NCBI GenBank assembly: GCA_934045075.1
Contig: OW203727.1
Span: 17,978,861-18,042,860 of the forward strand
Direction of reading: 5' to 3'
DNA from: Yponomeuta sedellus
Taxonomy: Eukaryota > Arthropoda > Insecta > Lepidoptera > Yponomeutidae
Length of the DNA: 64,000 nucleotides
A program made the translations under genes and the position numbers. Below are positions 41,891-53,304 of this stretch, piece after piece; the first letter of the stretch is position 1; each line of letters opens with the position of its first letter. The notes under the pieces are model-generated. The model saw only the letters and a list, made by a program, of their open reading frames with translations. It had not been told where the DNA came from and ran no database searches.

Positions 41891-43012
41891 TTTAATTTAG
41901 TTAGTTAATAGTAAAGAGTGAATAAAAGTATAACAATAGACTTTTAGTGAATAACAAAATAGACAAAATAAAAACTTTTGAAAATACATTTCTACAATTA
42001 AATATATAAGGAAATAAATGCACACAACAAAAAATAATCAGGAACACCGCAAATGTTATACAAAATATATATATACCTGTACTTCACATATATAATCCCA
42101 TTCTTTTACCCGACTCAACAAAATACTTACACAACTCTCATTTCTCACCCTGCAAACACATTCACTTTACTTTTTCACCCTGCATAAACAACACATATCA
42201 AAACTTCACTATAATAATATTACCCTCAATATTTCACAAAAAATAAAAAAAAAACCTAATTTACATAATTACACAATTTTTATTTTTAATGCACTAACCC
42301 GTGCTAAGGAACAAATGCATATATATATATGTAAGGTATAATCTAATATACCCACTATATGATCATATTCATTTACACACATTCACTAACGCTTACACAC
42401 CTTACAAAAATAACTCGATAAAGAATTGGTTCAATAGCCACACGCAACATCTACAATGCATACGTTTACTGTACATTTCACGCACACCGCACACCATACC
42501 TATCTCATCATCACCTATCCGAACGTACTCTCGTCGCGCACGATGGCTGCCTCACTACACAGAAATGATAGGTGATAGCAGATGCACAGCGCGTGTCTCT
42601 CTGGTGATTCCGTGCGCTCACATAATGCCGTGGTGGGTCGAGTGCCCAGGTAGCATGGCGATTCGGCTTCTGCTAGCGGGATAACCGAACTAATTCTTTA
42701 TAAGTTACCCTCTCACTCGAAATATAAGCTAAGCAAACTTTTCTGCTTTTTTTTTCTGATATTTTACATTGATTTTAACGTGACTGTGTTGAACTTATAA
42801 CAATCTGTAATTATGTATTATGTATGTGTATGTATAAATTATGTACAATAAACGTAACCTAACTAGATCTAAGAAATCTGCAATTATGCACATTGTACAT
42901 ACAACTACGAAAGTGCCTGGCTACCCATAGCACAGGGTATCCTAGTTTGGGAGCCAGGACAAAAACTGTAACTTTTGGTACCTAATAAACGTTTTTCATT
43001 TTCATTTTCATG
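41891..43012 (+). other. A/T-rich 3' region of the truncated LINE, with scraps
   Basis: A-rich non-coding DNA with a family A tail scrap at 42,276-42,316. The end, 'cacagggtatcctagtttgg' then 'cctaataaacg' and a TTTCA-type tail to 43,012, looks like this LINE's 3' end and shares sequence with SINE family B tails. The link between 41,890 and 42,900 is inferred. Confidence 0.45.
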
Positions 43013-43857
43013 TTTGATTATTCAAAGATGTCATTCTTATTTGTTCTACCACTTTTAAAAATTCTATGAACTCGAAAAATGTCGAAAAGCGTATACAGTG
43101 ATGCAACAAGCAATGAATATGAACAGGCTGAGTAACTAACGACATGGTTTTGCAAAGGATATTTTTGAAAACAAAAAAAATTGAGCTCTTAACGACCTTA
43201 AGTCGGAAAAAGCTTGATCAAACATGCGCAGTCGCAAGTAGGTACACTCTGTTGCAACTCATTCTACAAGGCGAAATTTAGAGACAAAAAAGTCCTGGCC
43301 GCATAAAAAACATAATCTTTTTCTGGCTCCATAATCTTGCAGAGTACTTTAAGACGAGAAACATAGTATTTTTCCAAGCCGCAACATCACAACCCTAAAG
43401 AGCTCAATGATAGCCGACCTCTCAAGACAGATGGCACCAAAAGAAGACATAAAAGTTGCCCAGAATCATTCTGAAGAGTTTCGGATGTATTCCAAGTTTT
43501 TAATCACAACAGGCTTCTTTTGGGAGGAGTCCCGTTTATTATCAATGACGCCCGAGTACAATCCTGATTTCTGTGGTCGTGTTCTGTTTACAAAAAGTAG
43601 CAGGTACTTGATTCCCCTTGAAGCAACATAATACAATTTTCGCGTGAAGTGGCGTTGTGAATGGGAACCTTAATTAAATTCGTACGAACGGCTCTCCGCG
43701 GGTCTTACGCCAATAGATATTGGCTGATATCAATAATCACTTCAAGCCCTTTGTATTAACTGTGGTTAATTCCCATAATAGCTTAAATGGAATTCATTTA
43801 CCTTGTTGAAAACTAAACAATCCTTGCCTTTAGCAATTAACATTAGTTTAATACAAC
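43013..43857. other. Unassigned stretch
   Basis: A 75-codon frame at 43,407-43,631 is unrecognised. Confidence 0.4.
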
Positions 43858-43945
43858 TTGTGGAGTATGGCCTAACCTTTCCGCGATGCAGGAAGAGACT
43901 CGTGCTCGAGAAGTGTGGACATACAAGGGTTGATATCGATACTGT
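43858..43945 (+). mobile_element. 5S-like SINE, 3' end only
   Basis: 'gtggagtatggcctaacc', 'gatgcaggaagagac', 'acatacaagggttgatatcg'. Confidence 0.65.
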
Positions 43946-44039
43946 CAACAGAGAAAAATTTTTTACAGGTTTTTGCGTTGCGACGTCTGTAACGTATCAC
44001 AATGACATCCAATGGCTCATGTTTATAATAAATAAAATA

Positions 44040-44277
44040 ATAAATATTCATGGACATATTACACAGATCTTGTGAGCCCTATACTAAGTACAACTAAATG
44101 ACTTGTGTTAAAGGTGCTAACTCGACGATAAATTTAATACAATAAATACATAGGTAACATCCAAGACCCGAGACAAACTAGAAAAGTTCGTTTCCTAGTT
44201 TGACCCGACCGGGGATCGAACCCGAGACCTTTGGTTTTACAGTCAGCTTGCCAAACCGCTGCGCCACCGAGGCCGTC
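44040..44277 (-). mobile_element. tRNA-derived SINE (family D)
   Basis: Minus strand: 'ctcggtggcgcagcggtttg' (A box), 'tctcgggttcgatccccgg' (B box), 'ggtcaaactaggaaacga', ending 'ccatgaatattta'. Confidence 0.75.
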
Positions 44278-44884
44278 AGAAGTCTACAGTCTTTGTTACA
44301 GTCACAAGTCTTAAGCGGTCCAAACTAGTTTCGACTGTTGAATTTAGTCAAAACTAGTTTTGACTGTAGAAAAATAAAGTAAAATTCTAATATGTATCCA
44401 ACAATATCGAGTTGGTTTTCGGTGTTACATGTTTAACCTAACACGCTTCTTCGCGTTCCGCTAGGCTACGCGCTTCGTCGCACCTATATTTTTGTGGGCG
44501 CAGATTGACTGATGCATAATTTTAGGTGTTTTTACCATTTGGTATTTCAAATCTATGCTTCGGAACTATGTACTTTAAAAGTGCTTTTGACTGATTTTAG
44601 CATTCAAATTTAAGTGTAACATTATGCATTGCGTAGCCAACTACTTGTTAATCTGTAGGGTGATCAACTTTGCAATGTTCATCAAACTGTCATAGGAAAC
44701 CATGAATTGTAGTTCTATTATAAAACAGGCCCCAGGCACTACAAAGTCTGCGTAGTTTCGTCATTGATCTAATGCAGGTTGCAGCAACCAAATTTATTTA
44801 TTTATTTAAAAAATACAACAACAATAAGAGTTTTGTAAACAATATATAGCAGTGCAGGCAGATGCTGGATGCGGCAAGCTGAAA
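44278..44884. other. Unassigned stretch
   Basis: A short GC-rich 'cgcttcttcgcgttccgc' phrase near 44,445. No gene. Confidence 0.4.
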
Positions 44885-44960
44885 ACAGGGCGCTATGGCG
44901 CTCATTAGGGAAGGGCTATGTCCAGCTGTGGACTAGTATAGCCTGACGATGAAACAGTAT
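44885..44960 (-). mobile_element. Family G LINE scrap
   Basis: 'gctatggcgctcattaggg', 'gggctatgtccagctgtgg', 'ctagtatagcctgacgatg'. Inverse of 10,365-10,450. Confidence 0.5.
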
Positions 44961-45284
44961 ATATGGTCCAGCATAAAACTACTACTATTGAAACTTTTGC
45001 ATCCAGTAAAAAGCTTAAGTTACATGAAACTGCTGGACAAAGTTATTTTGTTCCATGCAAAATATGAATGCATTTAAACAAATTTGCATACATAATCTTA
45101 ATCCTAGAGGGTAGACAGACACTTAGATTTACTTCTTGTTATGGCATGGCATACTTAATTTCTGTTCATCAAAGATCATCTACAATTTATTCACCTTTTG
45201 CCAATACAACATTGTGCTATCAGAAGTCAATCAATTCAATCGGCAAGCTGTATACAAGCTTGCCGGTATAAAAAAAACTTTGAG
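44961..45284. other. Unassigned stretch
   Basis: Nothing recognised. Confidence 0.4.
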
Positions 45285-45405
45285 CTTTGCAGCGTCCAGT
45301 GGCACTTTTAGTCACCCTATATAAGGGAAGGGACAACTCGGACGCTGCATCTCCTGGAAAATTGTTTTTAGATAGGGTAGGCTTGCCCAGTACTTATACC
45401 CCGTA
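45285..45405 (-). mobile_element. Type-3 SINE tail copy
   Basis: 'gcagcgtccagtggcactt', 'cggacgctgcatctcctgg', 'gtaggcttgcccagtactta'. Confidence 0.55.
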
Positions 45406-46319
45406 TGCCGAATTATACGCTAGAATTAAATACAACACCTAATATTTAAGTTACTCACCACAGTAGGGAGACACTAGTTTGCCTGTCAAGGCGAGACCCG
45501 GCTAAACGACAACGTTTCTCCTATCAAGTTCGGCTGAATGAAACTCGCAAACTCACTCTAAAGTGTTTATGCGTTAGCGAAGCGCCAGCCCGAGACCACA
45601 GGGATTGCACAGAAGCTATAATCTGTTCTAGACGTTTGATTTGACTATTGAATCTAGTGATGTAAGTATCTAATGGATGTTTGGCGTCATTGCCATCGGG
45701 TCCATATAACTATAATAACATAATAACTATACTATATAGCTATAATAGTTTTTCGCTGTGTCCCAAATATTTTATCCAATCTGCTTCCCAAGATTTGTTC
45801 GCGAAGAAATTTGTATGTATTTTTTTGGGTGAAAAGTGCTTGAGCTATTCAAGAGACCAAATGAAGCAAAACATATGCTACACTGCAGCGCGATTTCATC
45901 GCTTAGCAAAACGCAAAACACTGTTTAAAGCGCGATCAAAACGCGCTTTTAAGAGCGTTTAAAGGCCTTGGATCTGTGCGCGTGAAGCCAAATAAAGACG
46001 TGACGCTTTTTATTTAAAGTCATTCTGGAGAATAAGGGGTTTTTTATGAAAATTACAGAAGTGACCACTTCATACAAGTAATTTTCAATAGAATTTTCTT
46101 TTGTAAGTTGCTCGACTATTACTCTTCTATTTGTAAATACTACTTAGCCCCGATTGTTTTCTTTCTAAGTCCACGTCCTAAAAATTTTTTTAGGCTTTTA
46201 CAATCAACCGCTTAGCTGAGAAAGGGGGTGACGGTTTCTCTAACAAAAATGTGCTTTTGTGCTTAAAATTTGCAAATGGATCCCTATGTAAAAAAAAGTT
46301 TTTTTACAACAACAATATT
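45406..46319. other. Unassigned stretch
   Basis: The frame at 45,681-45,962 is unrecognised and AT-biased. Confidence 0.4.
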
Positions 46320-46640
46320 ATACAATTTTTTTATTTTTAATGCTCTAACCCGTGCTAAGGACAAATTTAAAAACCTATTTAGAGGCTAAAAATTTCACCC
46401 ATGCCGGGATTCGAACCCGCAACCTCTGGCTATCCGTGCCAGCGCTCTACCAATTGAGCCAATGGACGACTCACCGGCATCAGTGAAATTTCGAACCTCT
46501 TTACACTATTCTCTGTATTACGTACAGGCAGCGACATCTGGCTTAAGCAAATTGCATCACTTACAGCCCCGACTAGCTACTCTGCAGTTAGGTTTTACAT
46601 CGGAACGATATCACTGTACCCACATGATTATACTATTTTT
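46320..46640 (-). mobile_element. tRNA-like SINE (family A), long unit
   Basis: Complete minus-oriented unit: tail 'aatgctctaacccgtgct', cloverleaf-like head with GGGTTCGAATCCC, upstream segment 'acgtacaggcagcgacatc', 'cagccccgactagctac', ending 'cacatgattatactat'. The best single copy for defining the roughly 320-bp unit. Confidence 0.75.
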
Positions 46641-46860
46641 TTTATTTTTAATGCACTAACCGGTGCTAAGGACAAATTTAAAAACCTATTTAGAGGGTAA
46701 AATTTTTTGCCGTGGGTTTTCGGCCGCTCTACCAATTGATCCAATGGCCGGTGAGTCGCCCATTGGCTCAATTGGTAGAGCGCTGGCACGGATAGCCAGA
46801 GGTTGCGGGTTCGAATCCCGGCATGGGTGAAATTTTTAGCCTCTAAATAGGTTTTTAAAC
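46641..46860 (+). mobile_element. tRNA-like SINE (family A), rearranged foldback copy
   Basis: A minus-oriented tail and damaged head ('tttagagggtaaaatttttt', 'ctctaccaattgatccaatg') abuts a plus-oriented intact head ('cccattggctcaattggtag', 'ggttcgaatcccgg') and tail. The two heads meet in a short inverted repeat at about 46,720-46,780. Confidence 0.7.
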
Positions 46861-47539
46861 TACAATATTTTTAAATAAACAATTCAATGATCACGGGTTG
46901 AAGCATTAAAAAATAAAAATAGTATAATTCAATGCTCCCCACTCTAAAGAGAGAGCGGAAAAATACATCTCCAATTTAGGTACATTTAGCTTATACATTT
47001 TACCATATTATTGCCGTGGTTATTATGTATATTTACGACAAAATTCAGCAAAATTCGTATCTGAACTACGCCGCGGACATACTGACAGACAAATGGAAAT
47101 GTTAAAACTACGGACTACGGTTAACTACGGACATCCCACGTGACATCATCTGCAGTAAAGGCGAGCCTTCTGTCACTTGAATATCATGCTTCTGATGTGA
47201 GAAATCAAGTTTCAGTTTAGTTCGTGTCACAACTCACAAGTTTGTTCCATACATTACATACCTTGTCGCTGGGGTAATAAACTGATTTTGACAGTTGTAA
47301 ATTGTTGCGGGATACAAACGAAATTGTCTGCGCTAGGTGTGTGATTTAAGTTTTGATTGGTGTAGTTTGGTTATTGTTTGCCCTGTCTGGTAGTGGCGTT
47401 TCATAATGGTCTCGATATTTGCTATATAACTTTTGTAGATAATGCGTCCAAGTATTGATTAAGTGCAGCTCTAGTGGAAAAGCTGATATATCTTGTGCAT
47501 TATTAGATCTGGGTTATTGCCCACTTGACTTAACATTGG
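46861..47539. other. Unassigned stretch
   Basis: Contains an internal duplication: 'agtattgattaagtgcagct' (about 47,453) resembles 'agtattggtaagtgtcgctc' (about 47,610), and 'tgtgcattattagatctgg' occurs near 47,493 and 47,650. Confidence 0.5.
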
Positions 47540-47900
47540 CCTTTACATCTCCTCAGTGGCACCTTCATCGATATTTTCTATATAACTTTTGTACGTAATG
47601 CGCCCCAGTATTGGTAAGTGTCGCTCTTGAGGAAAAGCTGATTTATCTTGTGCATTATTAGATCTGGATTATTGCTCACTTGACCCTAATCGGCTAAAGT
47701 TCTGCATTTGATTAACATTGGCCTTTACATCTCCTTAATGAGATGATTTGTATGGCACCCAGTAGCACCTTCACTCACACTAGATGGGGAATGGACTACT
47801 CGAGCGTTGCGGTAGCTGAGACACTTTTTTTGTTTCATTGGCAAGGCTGACTATAAGGATGGTACGAGTATATGTTGTGGGCAAAGTTCTAGCTGTACCT
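47540..47900 (-). mobile_element. Type-3 SINE tail copy with partial duplication
   Basis: 'acatctccttaatgagatg', 'tatggcacccagtagcacc', 'ctactcgagcgttgcggtag'. 'ggcctttacatctcctcag' appears once more upstream at about 47,540. Confidence 0.5.
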
Positions 47901-48015
47901 ACGTTAGTTGAATATAGTAAACTAAAATAATGTTATTGTAGTATATTTACAGTGAATAAAGCAGTCTGTATCAAACAGTCTGTCGTATTACTATATGGTG
48001 ACAGCAATGCTTAGT

Positions 48016-48401
48016 ATTTTCTAAGGTTAACACGAGCAGTAGACATAATTAAAACTGTTTTTATACGGATTTATGCTCGTTTATTACATTTTTACAATTT
48101 TCTAACGTTTCGGCACTTTTTCAGGTGCCGTGGTCCCGGATGACTGAGGTGAAAGGTGTCTTTTAGAAATCATTAACGGTTAGTTTACTACCCTCGTCAA
48201 AAATTACAAAAGTTAATTATGAAGTTACGTTCCAAAATAGACAAACCAATTATTTTTTATATAAAGTCAACAATATTGATTATTAGTAATTGAAGTTAAA
48301 ATTAAATTTATAAATTTATTCGGCACCTGAAAAAGTGCCGAAACGTTGGAAAATTGTAAAAATGTAATAAACGAGCATAAATCCGTATAAAAACAGTTTT
48401 A
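48016..48401. mobile_element. Foldback element (family E), complete copy
   Basis: Arms 48,051-48,130 and 48,321-48,400 pair along 80 bp with constant sum 96,451 ('aaaactgttttta', 'cggcactttttcaggtgccg'). The outer end 'ttctaaggttaacacgagc' matches the outer end of the other copies. 'agcaatgcttagt' occurs at 48,003-48,015 and again at 48,402-48,414, a probable 13-bp target duplication. The centre matches the copy at 20,311. Confidence 0.8.
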
Positions 48402-48414
48402 AGCAATGCTTAGT

Positions 48415-48709
48415 TAAAAATAGATTTTCAACGTCAAATTAGCGAAACACTAGCCAAACTTGTCAGTTTTGGGGGCTTGCGGCAATATTGAAAGCAATAT
48501 TAGATAGGAAATACTTTTATGATACAGGTATTACGTAGATAAGGATAAGTCTTTTGCTGTCTACTTTACAATTAGGTGTGAATTACACAACATTTTAAAA
48601 CGGGCAACAAAATGCTGGGAAAATGTTTACAAAACAATGTTCGATATTTCTCAGTTACTATTTGAAAAATGCATTTTCCTCTGTACAAAAAAAAACATTT
48701 TAGCTAAGT
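48415..48709. other. Unassigned stretch
   Basis: Nothing recognised. Confidence 0.4.
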
Positions 48710-48950
48710 GAGTGTCAAGCCTTGCGAATCACGGAAGCTGTTGATGCCGGCTGTCATATAATGGCTGTCGTTAAGCCATGTCAGAGGCCTTATGGCCGGC
48801 TTGATAACTTCCGACAGTAAGGCCGGCCACTGTCTTACAATCCTCCACCAAGCCGGACTTAGCCCCCGTGGTGGAGTATGGCCTAACCTTCCTACTATGC
48901 AGGAAGTGACCCGTGCCCCAGCAGTGAGGACATACAAGGGTTGATAACAA
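48710..48950 (+). mobile_element. 5S-like SINE, 5'-truncated
   Basis: Starts within 'cgaatcacggaagctg' and runs to 'acatacaagggttgataac'. The 5S-like head is absent. Confidence 0.7.
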
Positions 48951-49334
48951 TAACGAGTGTCGAGCCACTGGGTGTTTAAGATTCCTTAATTATTAGAAGG
49001 AGGTAGTTTTGTTATTTATTTAATTTTCTTAGACTCGTATGATGGCATATAATTTTACTTGCCGTTGAAACGGATCAAACTGAAAATTCCTCTGAGTAGG
49101 TAGATATAATTAATACAATACGATGAATGATGCCGTGACGTGTGAATTTTATAATATCCGGGTCAGATTTAAGCTTAATAACAGTCCGGTGAATATGCAG
49201 TTTGCAAACAGTTCATATGAAATGGAAACTCATTTTAAAGTTTCCCTGTTGGGTGCCTGAAAGGCACATACACCACTTCTTTAATCAGAAATGTCTGTTA
49301 AATAGAAATAGCTTAATATAAAAGCGCTCGTAGC
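48951..49334. other. Unassigned stretch
   Basis: Nothing recognised. Confidence 0.4.
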
Positions 49335-49910
49335 ATTGGCGGACCAAATTATTGGAATAAATCACTTGAGTTAAGCAAGATCAGGTGCAGGATGGGTGAT
49401 CCTCCCGTGACTACCGCTAGTGGCATATTTTCCGAACATTTCCGTGATTCGCAAGGTACGTTAAGCCGGTGGTGCCAGCTGTCATGTAATGGCAGTCGTT
49501 AAACCCTGTCAGGGGCCTTATGGGCGGCTTGATAACTTCTAACAGTAAGGCTTACAATCTTTCACAATCAGAACATAACAGAACATTTACATACAGGCAC
49601 ATACATTGCTTCTGGCCCCACACTAGGATACCCTGTGTCGTGGGAACCAGAAACAACGACATCACAAACATGTAAATATCCAAGACCTGGGTTTTTTTTG
49701 TCCCCAGCCAGGGATCGAACTCGGGACCTCTTGTATGGTAGGCAGACCGCTGCGCCTCAGAGGTCGTTAATCCTCCTCACTATCTTACACTGTCTTACAA
49801 TCCTCCACCAACCCGGACTTGAACCCGTGGTGGAGTATGGCCTAACCTTCCTGCGATGCAGGAAGAGATCCATGCCCCCGCAGTGGGGACATACAAGAGT
49901 TGATATCGAA
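49335..49910 (+). mobile_element. 5S rRNA-derived SINE split by a tRNA-derived SINE
   Basis: Left half 49,335-49,560 (head 'cttgagttaagcaagatc', 'ggtgcaggatgggtgatcc', 'cgctagtggcat'), right half about 49,785-49,910 ('cttacaatcctccacc', 'atgcaggaagagatcc', 'acatacaagagttgatatcg'). The head has lost about 14 bases. Confidence 0.75.
49575..49770 (-). mobile_element. tRNA-derived SINE inside the 5S-like SINE
   Basis: Minus strand: 'ctctgaggcgcagcggtctg' (A box), 'tcccgagttcgatccctgg' (B box), then tail 'acagggtatcctagtgtggg'. It links tRNA head and family B-type tail. Confidence 0.7.
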
Positions 49911-51011
49911 TATACGTTTAGCACATGAATCAAAAAATGGCTACTAAACACTCTCGGGTAGTGAGAAAATATTTCGTCCCCAATTTTTCTCAGAGACGTT
50001 TAGCACTAGAAAATTGAATTCTGGTGTAGGCTAGGTATAGAGAACAAAACGTAAAATAAAACATTTTTTTTATGCTGCCTATGCCCCAAATTCTCTTTTT
50101 CTAATGCTAAGCGTATCTGAGCTAAGCCGCAGACAAACAGGACAGTCAGACATATCACGGACGAAAATTGCAAAACTATTATTGGTTCGTTGTTGACTAC
50201 AGAATCCCAATCCGCTTTTCAGCCACCGGTTTAAAATTAACTCAAGTATTAGCATCAAGTTTGCTAATTGAAAAACGGAAAAATATTAAAATATTCAAGT
50301 CTAGTCGTAGTCTTTTTTTTGTAGGCACTCTCAGAATGCTATTTGATTTATTTGTTCTTTTGTTTCCCATTTTATCTGCAAACTTGTTAGTTTAGTTAAA
50401 TTTTCATCAAAGACTCAATACGAATTATTTCGCATTTTTGATATAGGTCTGAAAGTCGGAAAATTTTACTTCAATAACGAAATTATTTAATTTGTCCAAA
50501 TTTGTCCAGCAATCGTTCAGGCTCAAATTCAGCGCGAAAAGAATATTTTATGAAATTCTCGTGAATATTTTATAAAATGCCCGCGGCCACGCCTATAATA
50601 TTAACTTTAAAACTACATAATAGAGTACTCAGCTGGTAGAGGACGGACTTCGTTAAATATGTTTTTCGCAAAATCCTGAGGTTTGTGATAAACCATGCTG
50701 CAGGAGTGGTACTTGTTATTCAAACAAACATTAAAGTTATTTAAACATCGAAAGAGCACCATACGTTATAACAGTGTCACAAATTTATTTACTAGAACAA
50801 TACAAAATATTGCAATTTTAAATGTTTTAATTTAGCTGTGGAAGAAAAAATCAACCATTTGCATAAAACTTAAGCGTTGCGCAGCGTAGAAATCACAATA
50901 CATTGTATATCATGATAATACTGTAACTATATGTCGCACTTAATACTTGATAAGATAATATTCTTTATTGTACCCTGAAAATCAACAAAATACAAAATAA
51001 TCATAGTCTTT
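49911..51011. other. Unassigned stretch
   Basis: AT-rich. The frame at 50,168-50,395 is hydrophobic but unrecognised. Confidence 0.4.
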
Positions 51012-51125
51012 TTAATGCACTAACCCGTGGTAGGGACAATTAAAAAAAACGTATTAAGAGGCTAAAAATACCACCCATGACGAGACTCAAACCCGCGACT
51101 CTGGCACGGTTAGCCAGAGGTCGCT
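51012..51125 (-). mobile_element. tRNA-like SINE (family A), degenerate
   Basis: 'taatgcactaacccgtgg', 'attaagaggctaaaaatacc', 'cacccatgacgagactc', then broken head. Confidence 0.6.
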
Positions 51126-51169
51126 CTTTTTTTTCCGCCACTACACACCGTTGCCCCCTGTACGCAATA

Positions 51170-51310
51170 GTAATGGCGAGCAGTGGGCCAGCATGGGCCA
51201 TTGTGTACTGGGGCCTTAAGTTTGAAATTACCTTGTCTCCAATTTTCGAGCGCGTGAATTTGCCAAAGCGTTGTGGGCGCGCATGGTAATTTTATTTCTC
51301 TCTCTGAGAG
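51170..51310 (+). mobile_element. Family C type-2 tail copy
   Basis: 'tcgagcgcgtgaatttgcc', 'gttgtgggcgcgcatggtaa', 'ttctctctctgaga'. Confidence 0.5.
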
Positions 51311-52019
51311 TTAATGCACCTCGCGTTCCCATCACGAACTGATGATACATGTAAATAAGTAAGTGACCATTCTGATTCAGTCGCTGTTGTTTCTGGGACA
51401 CGTAATAAAAAGGCTTGTTTAAACAAATCTAACATAAAAATATTTCATAGCTTGCTCTAAATATTATATAACTTATGACGTTCTGTCTGTCGCCAGTCGA
51501 GTGTTCTTGGTGAATTTTATTTTAACAGATGCATTTTACTTTTGCATGATAACTTTATTACTTTTATATTATTCTTTATTAAAATGGATAGTGGCCTAAC
51601 AAAATGTCCTGTTTTTTATATAGCAAAGCAAAAGACTAGGCTCTCAAAGCTAACTTTGAGAGCCGAATATTCTGATTTCGGTTTTTTTTTAATTATTTTA
51701 CAAACAGAAAAGAAAGAATGCGCTTTGAGAAGATGGCAATACTTCATACTTCGAAGTACATCTTTGAAACAAAAATACGACTAAAAAAATACTTGTACAA
51801 AAGTAGAAGAAGTTTAGTCTTTTTACAATCTTTTATTATACAAAGATCTTAAACCTTCTTTCTTTCTAATGTGAAGCTAATTTTAGAAATAATGAAACCA
51901 GTGAATATTATTAATTTATGATTGTATTTACTAACTTTGTGCCTTTAGAATGACATACCAATTTACTTTGTTACAATTTAGGATAATGCAAAACAATGCC
52001 GATTTAAAACTTGCGTAAT
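51311..52019. other. Unassigned stretch
   Basis: Small 11-bp stem hairpin 'ggctctcaaag/ctttgagagcc' near 51,638-51,664. No gene. Confidence 0.45.
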
Positions 52020-52319
52020 CCATGTGCGACTGCAGGGCACAGGTCATCTCTCAGAGAGAGGGAGTTTTGAAACATAATTGTATTTTTATTCTGATAAAAG
52101 AGCAAAAGCACCCATCGTGGTAAAAGCAAGTGTGCAGTGCGGGCAAACTTGATCAAATATGGATGGAGGAATTCAGCCGCTCGCGCCGGCCCGTAACCGT
52201 TTCTAAGCCCACAAAGACGGACAAAATCACAGAAGGATATCAGCATTGTGTGGTCTCGTAGGACGAACAATGGCAAAAATAATAGCACTATCCAGGGTAC
52301 ACAAAATGTAATGATTATG

Positions 52320-52440
52320 GGCATTACCCCCTATGATAGCTCAACGTGGCGCTCTTTAGGGGAGGGCTATGTCCAGCAGTGGACATAGCCCTCCAGCAGA
52401 AGAGCGCATCCAGCAGTACTAGTATAGCCTGACGATGATG
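52320..52440 (-). mobile_element. Family G LINE scrap with internal duplication
   Basis: 'cattaccccctatgatagct', 'ggcgctctttaggggagg', then 'tgtccagcagtggacatagc' partly repeated, and 'actagtatagcctgacgatg'. Confidence 0.5.
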
Positions 52441-52490
52441 CCTGCGCTACTGCGCTAAAACCTTTCTGAACCTTTTACTTTTTAACACTT

Positions 52491-52566
52491 TCATTCAAAT
52501 TTAGTCCCATAATAAAAGTGTGTTGTACTGATGACACACTTTTATTATGGGACTAAATTTGAATGA
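52491..52566. repeat. Perfect 33-bp stem hairpin at a SINE 5' junction
   Basis: 52,491-52,523 and 52,534-52,566 are exact inverted complements (sum 105,057) around 'tgtactgatg'. The right arm lies inside the SINE's target-site duplication, so it was created by the SINE insertion. Confidence 0.85.
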
Positions 52567-52940
52567 AGCGCTCGTGGCCTAGGCGAACCGAGTGATTGCA
52601 CTCAATCACTTGGTTAAGCAACAACAGGCGCGGTCAGGTACGGGATGGGTGAGCGTCCCGTGACTACCGCTAGTGGCATTTTTCCGAACGCTTCCGTGCT
52701 TCGCAAGGCACGCTAAGCCGTTGGTGCCGGCTGTCATATAATGGCAGTCGTTAAGCCATGTCAGAGGCCTTATGGGCGGCTTGATAACTTCTGACAGTAA
52801 GGCCCGCCACTGTCTTACAATCCTCCACCAACCCGGACTTGGCCCCCGTGGTGGAGTATGGCCTAACCTTCCTGCGATGCAGGAAGAGACCCGTGCCCCA
52901 GCAGTGGGGACATACAAGGGTTGATAACGATAACGAAAAC
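52537..52940 (+). mobile_element. 5S rRNA-derived SINE with inverted copy of its 5' flank
   Basis: Complete 5S-like SINE (head 'gttaagcaacaacaggcg', 'cggtcaggtacgggatggg'; end 'acatacaagggttgataac'). 'gtactgatgaca' flanks the insertion at 52,525-52,536 and 52,941-52,952. Between the left duplication and the SINE head are 30 bases (52,537-52,566) that are the exact reverse complement of 52,491-52,520, just upstream of the target site. Confidence 0.85.
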
Positions 52941-52952
52941 GTACTGATGACA

Positions 52953-53304
52953 ACAAATTATTTTAAGTTTGACCGGAACTCCCTAAAACATCATACGAAA
53001 CTTTAACGTTTTGGTAGTGGTTTAATAAATATTGATGTTAAAGAAACTGTTTAGGTTTTGCCTTATTTCATGGTTGGCTACGTCATGTTTGAAATTTAGT
53101 GTAAGATTTTATGTAATAAGAATATCAATCCATGTATAAAGTAATGTGAAGCATAGCCATAATGATATCTTGCCTAAATAATGTATCTTATAATTTGGCG
53201 ATTGTCATTGATTAGTAGGTCTGCAAATTCTTGAACTCGGTTTAAATATTGCTTTTAAATATGGTTTAAAAGTGCCTTTTTTTACAGTTCTCGATAGATA
53301 ATCG
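52953..53304. other. Unassigned stretch
   Basis: Nothing recognised. Confidence 0.4.

Noticed and set aside
43407..43631. 74-codon ORF as a gene
   Set aside because: No recognised motif, no splice context.
45681..45962. 93-codon ORF as a gene
   Set aside because: Composition-driven frame without family resemblance or a supporting signal.
52491..52566. pre-miRNA hairpin
   Set aside because: The right arm lies inside the SINE target-site duplication, so the hairpin arose with the insertion.
52609..52660. 5S rRNA gene
   Set aside because: Only the promoter half resembles 5S and the rest is a SINE body repeated across the window.
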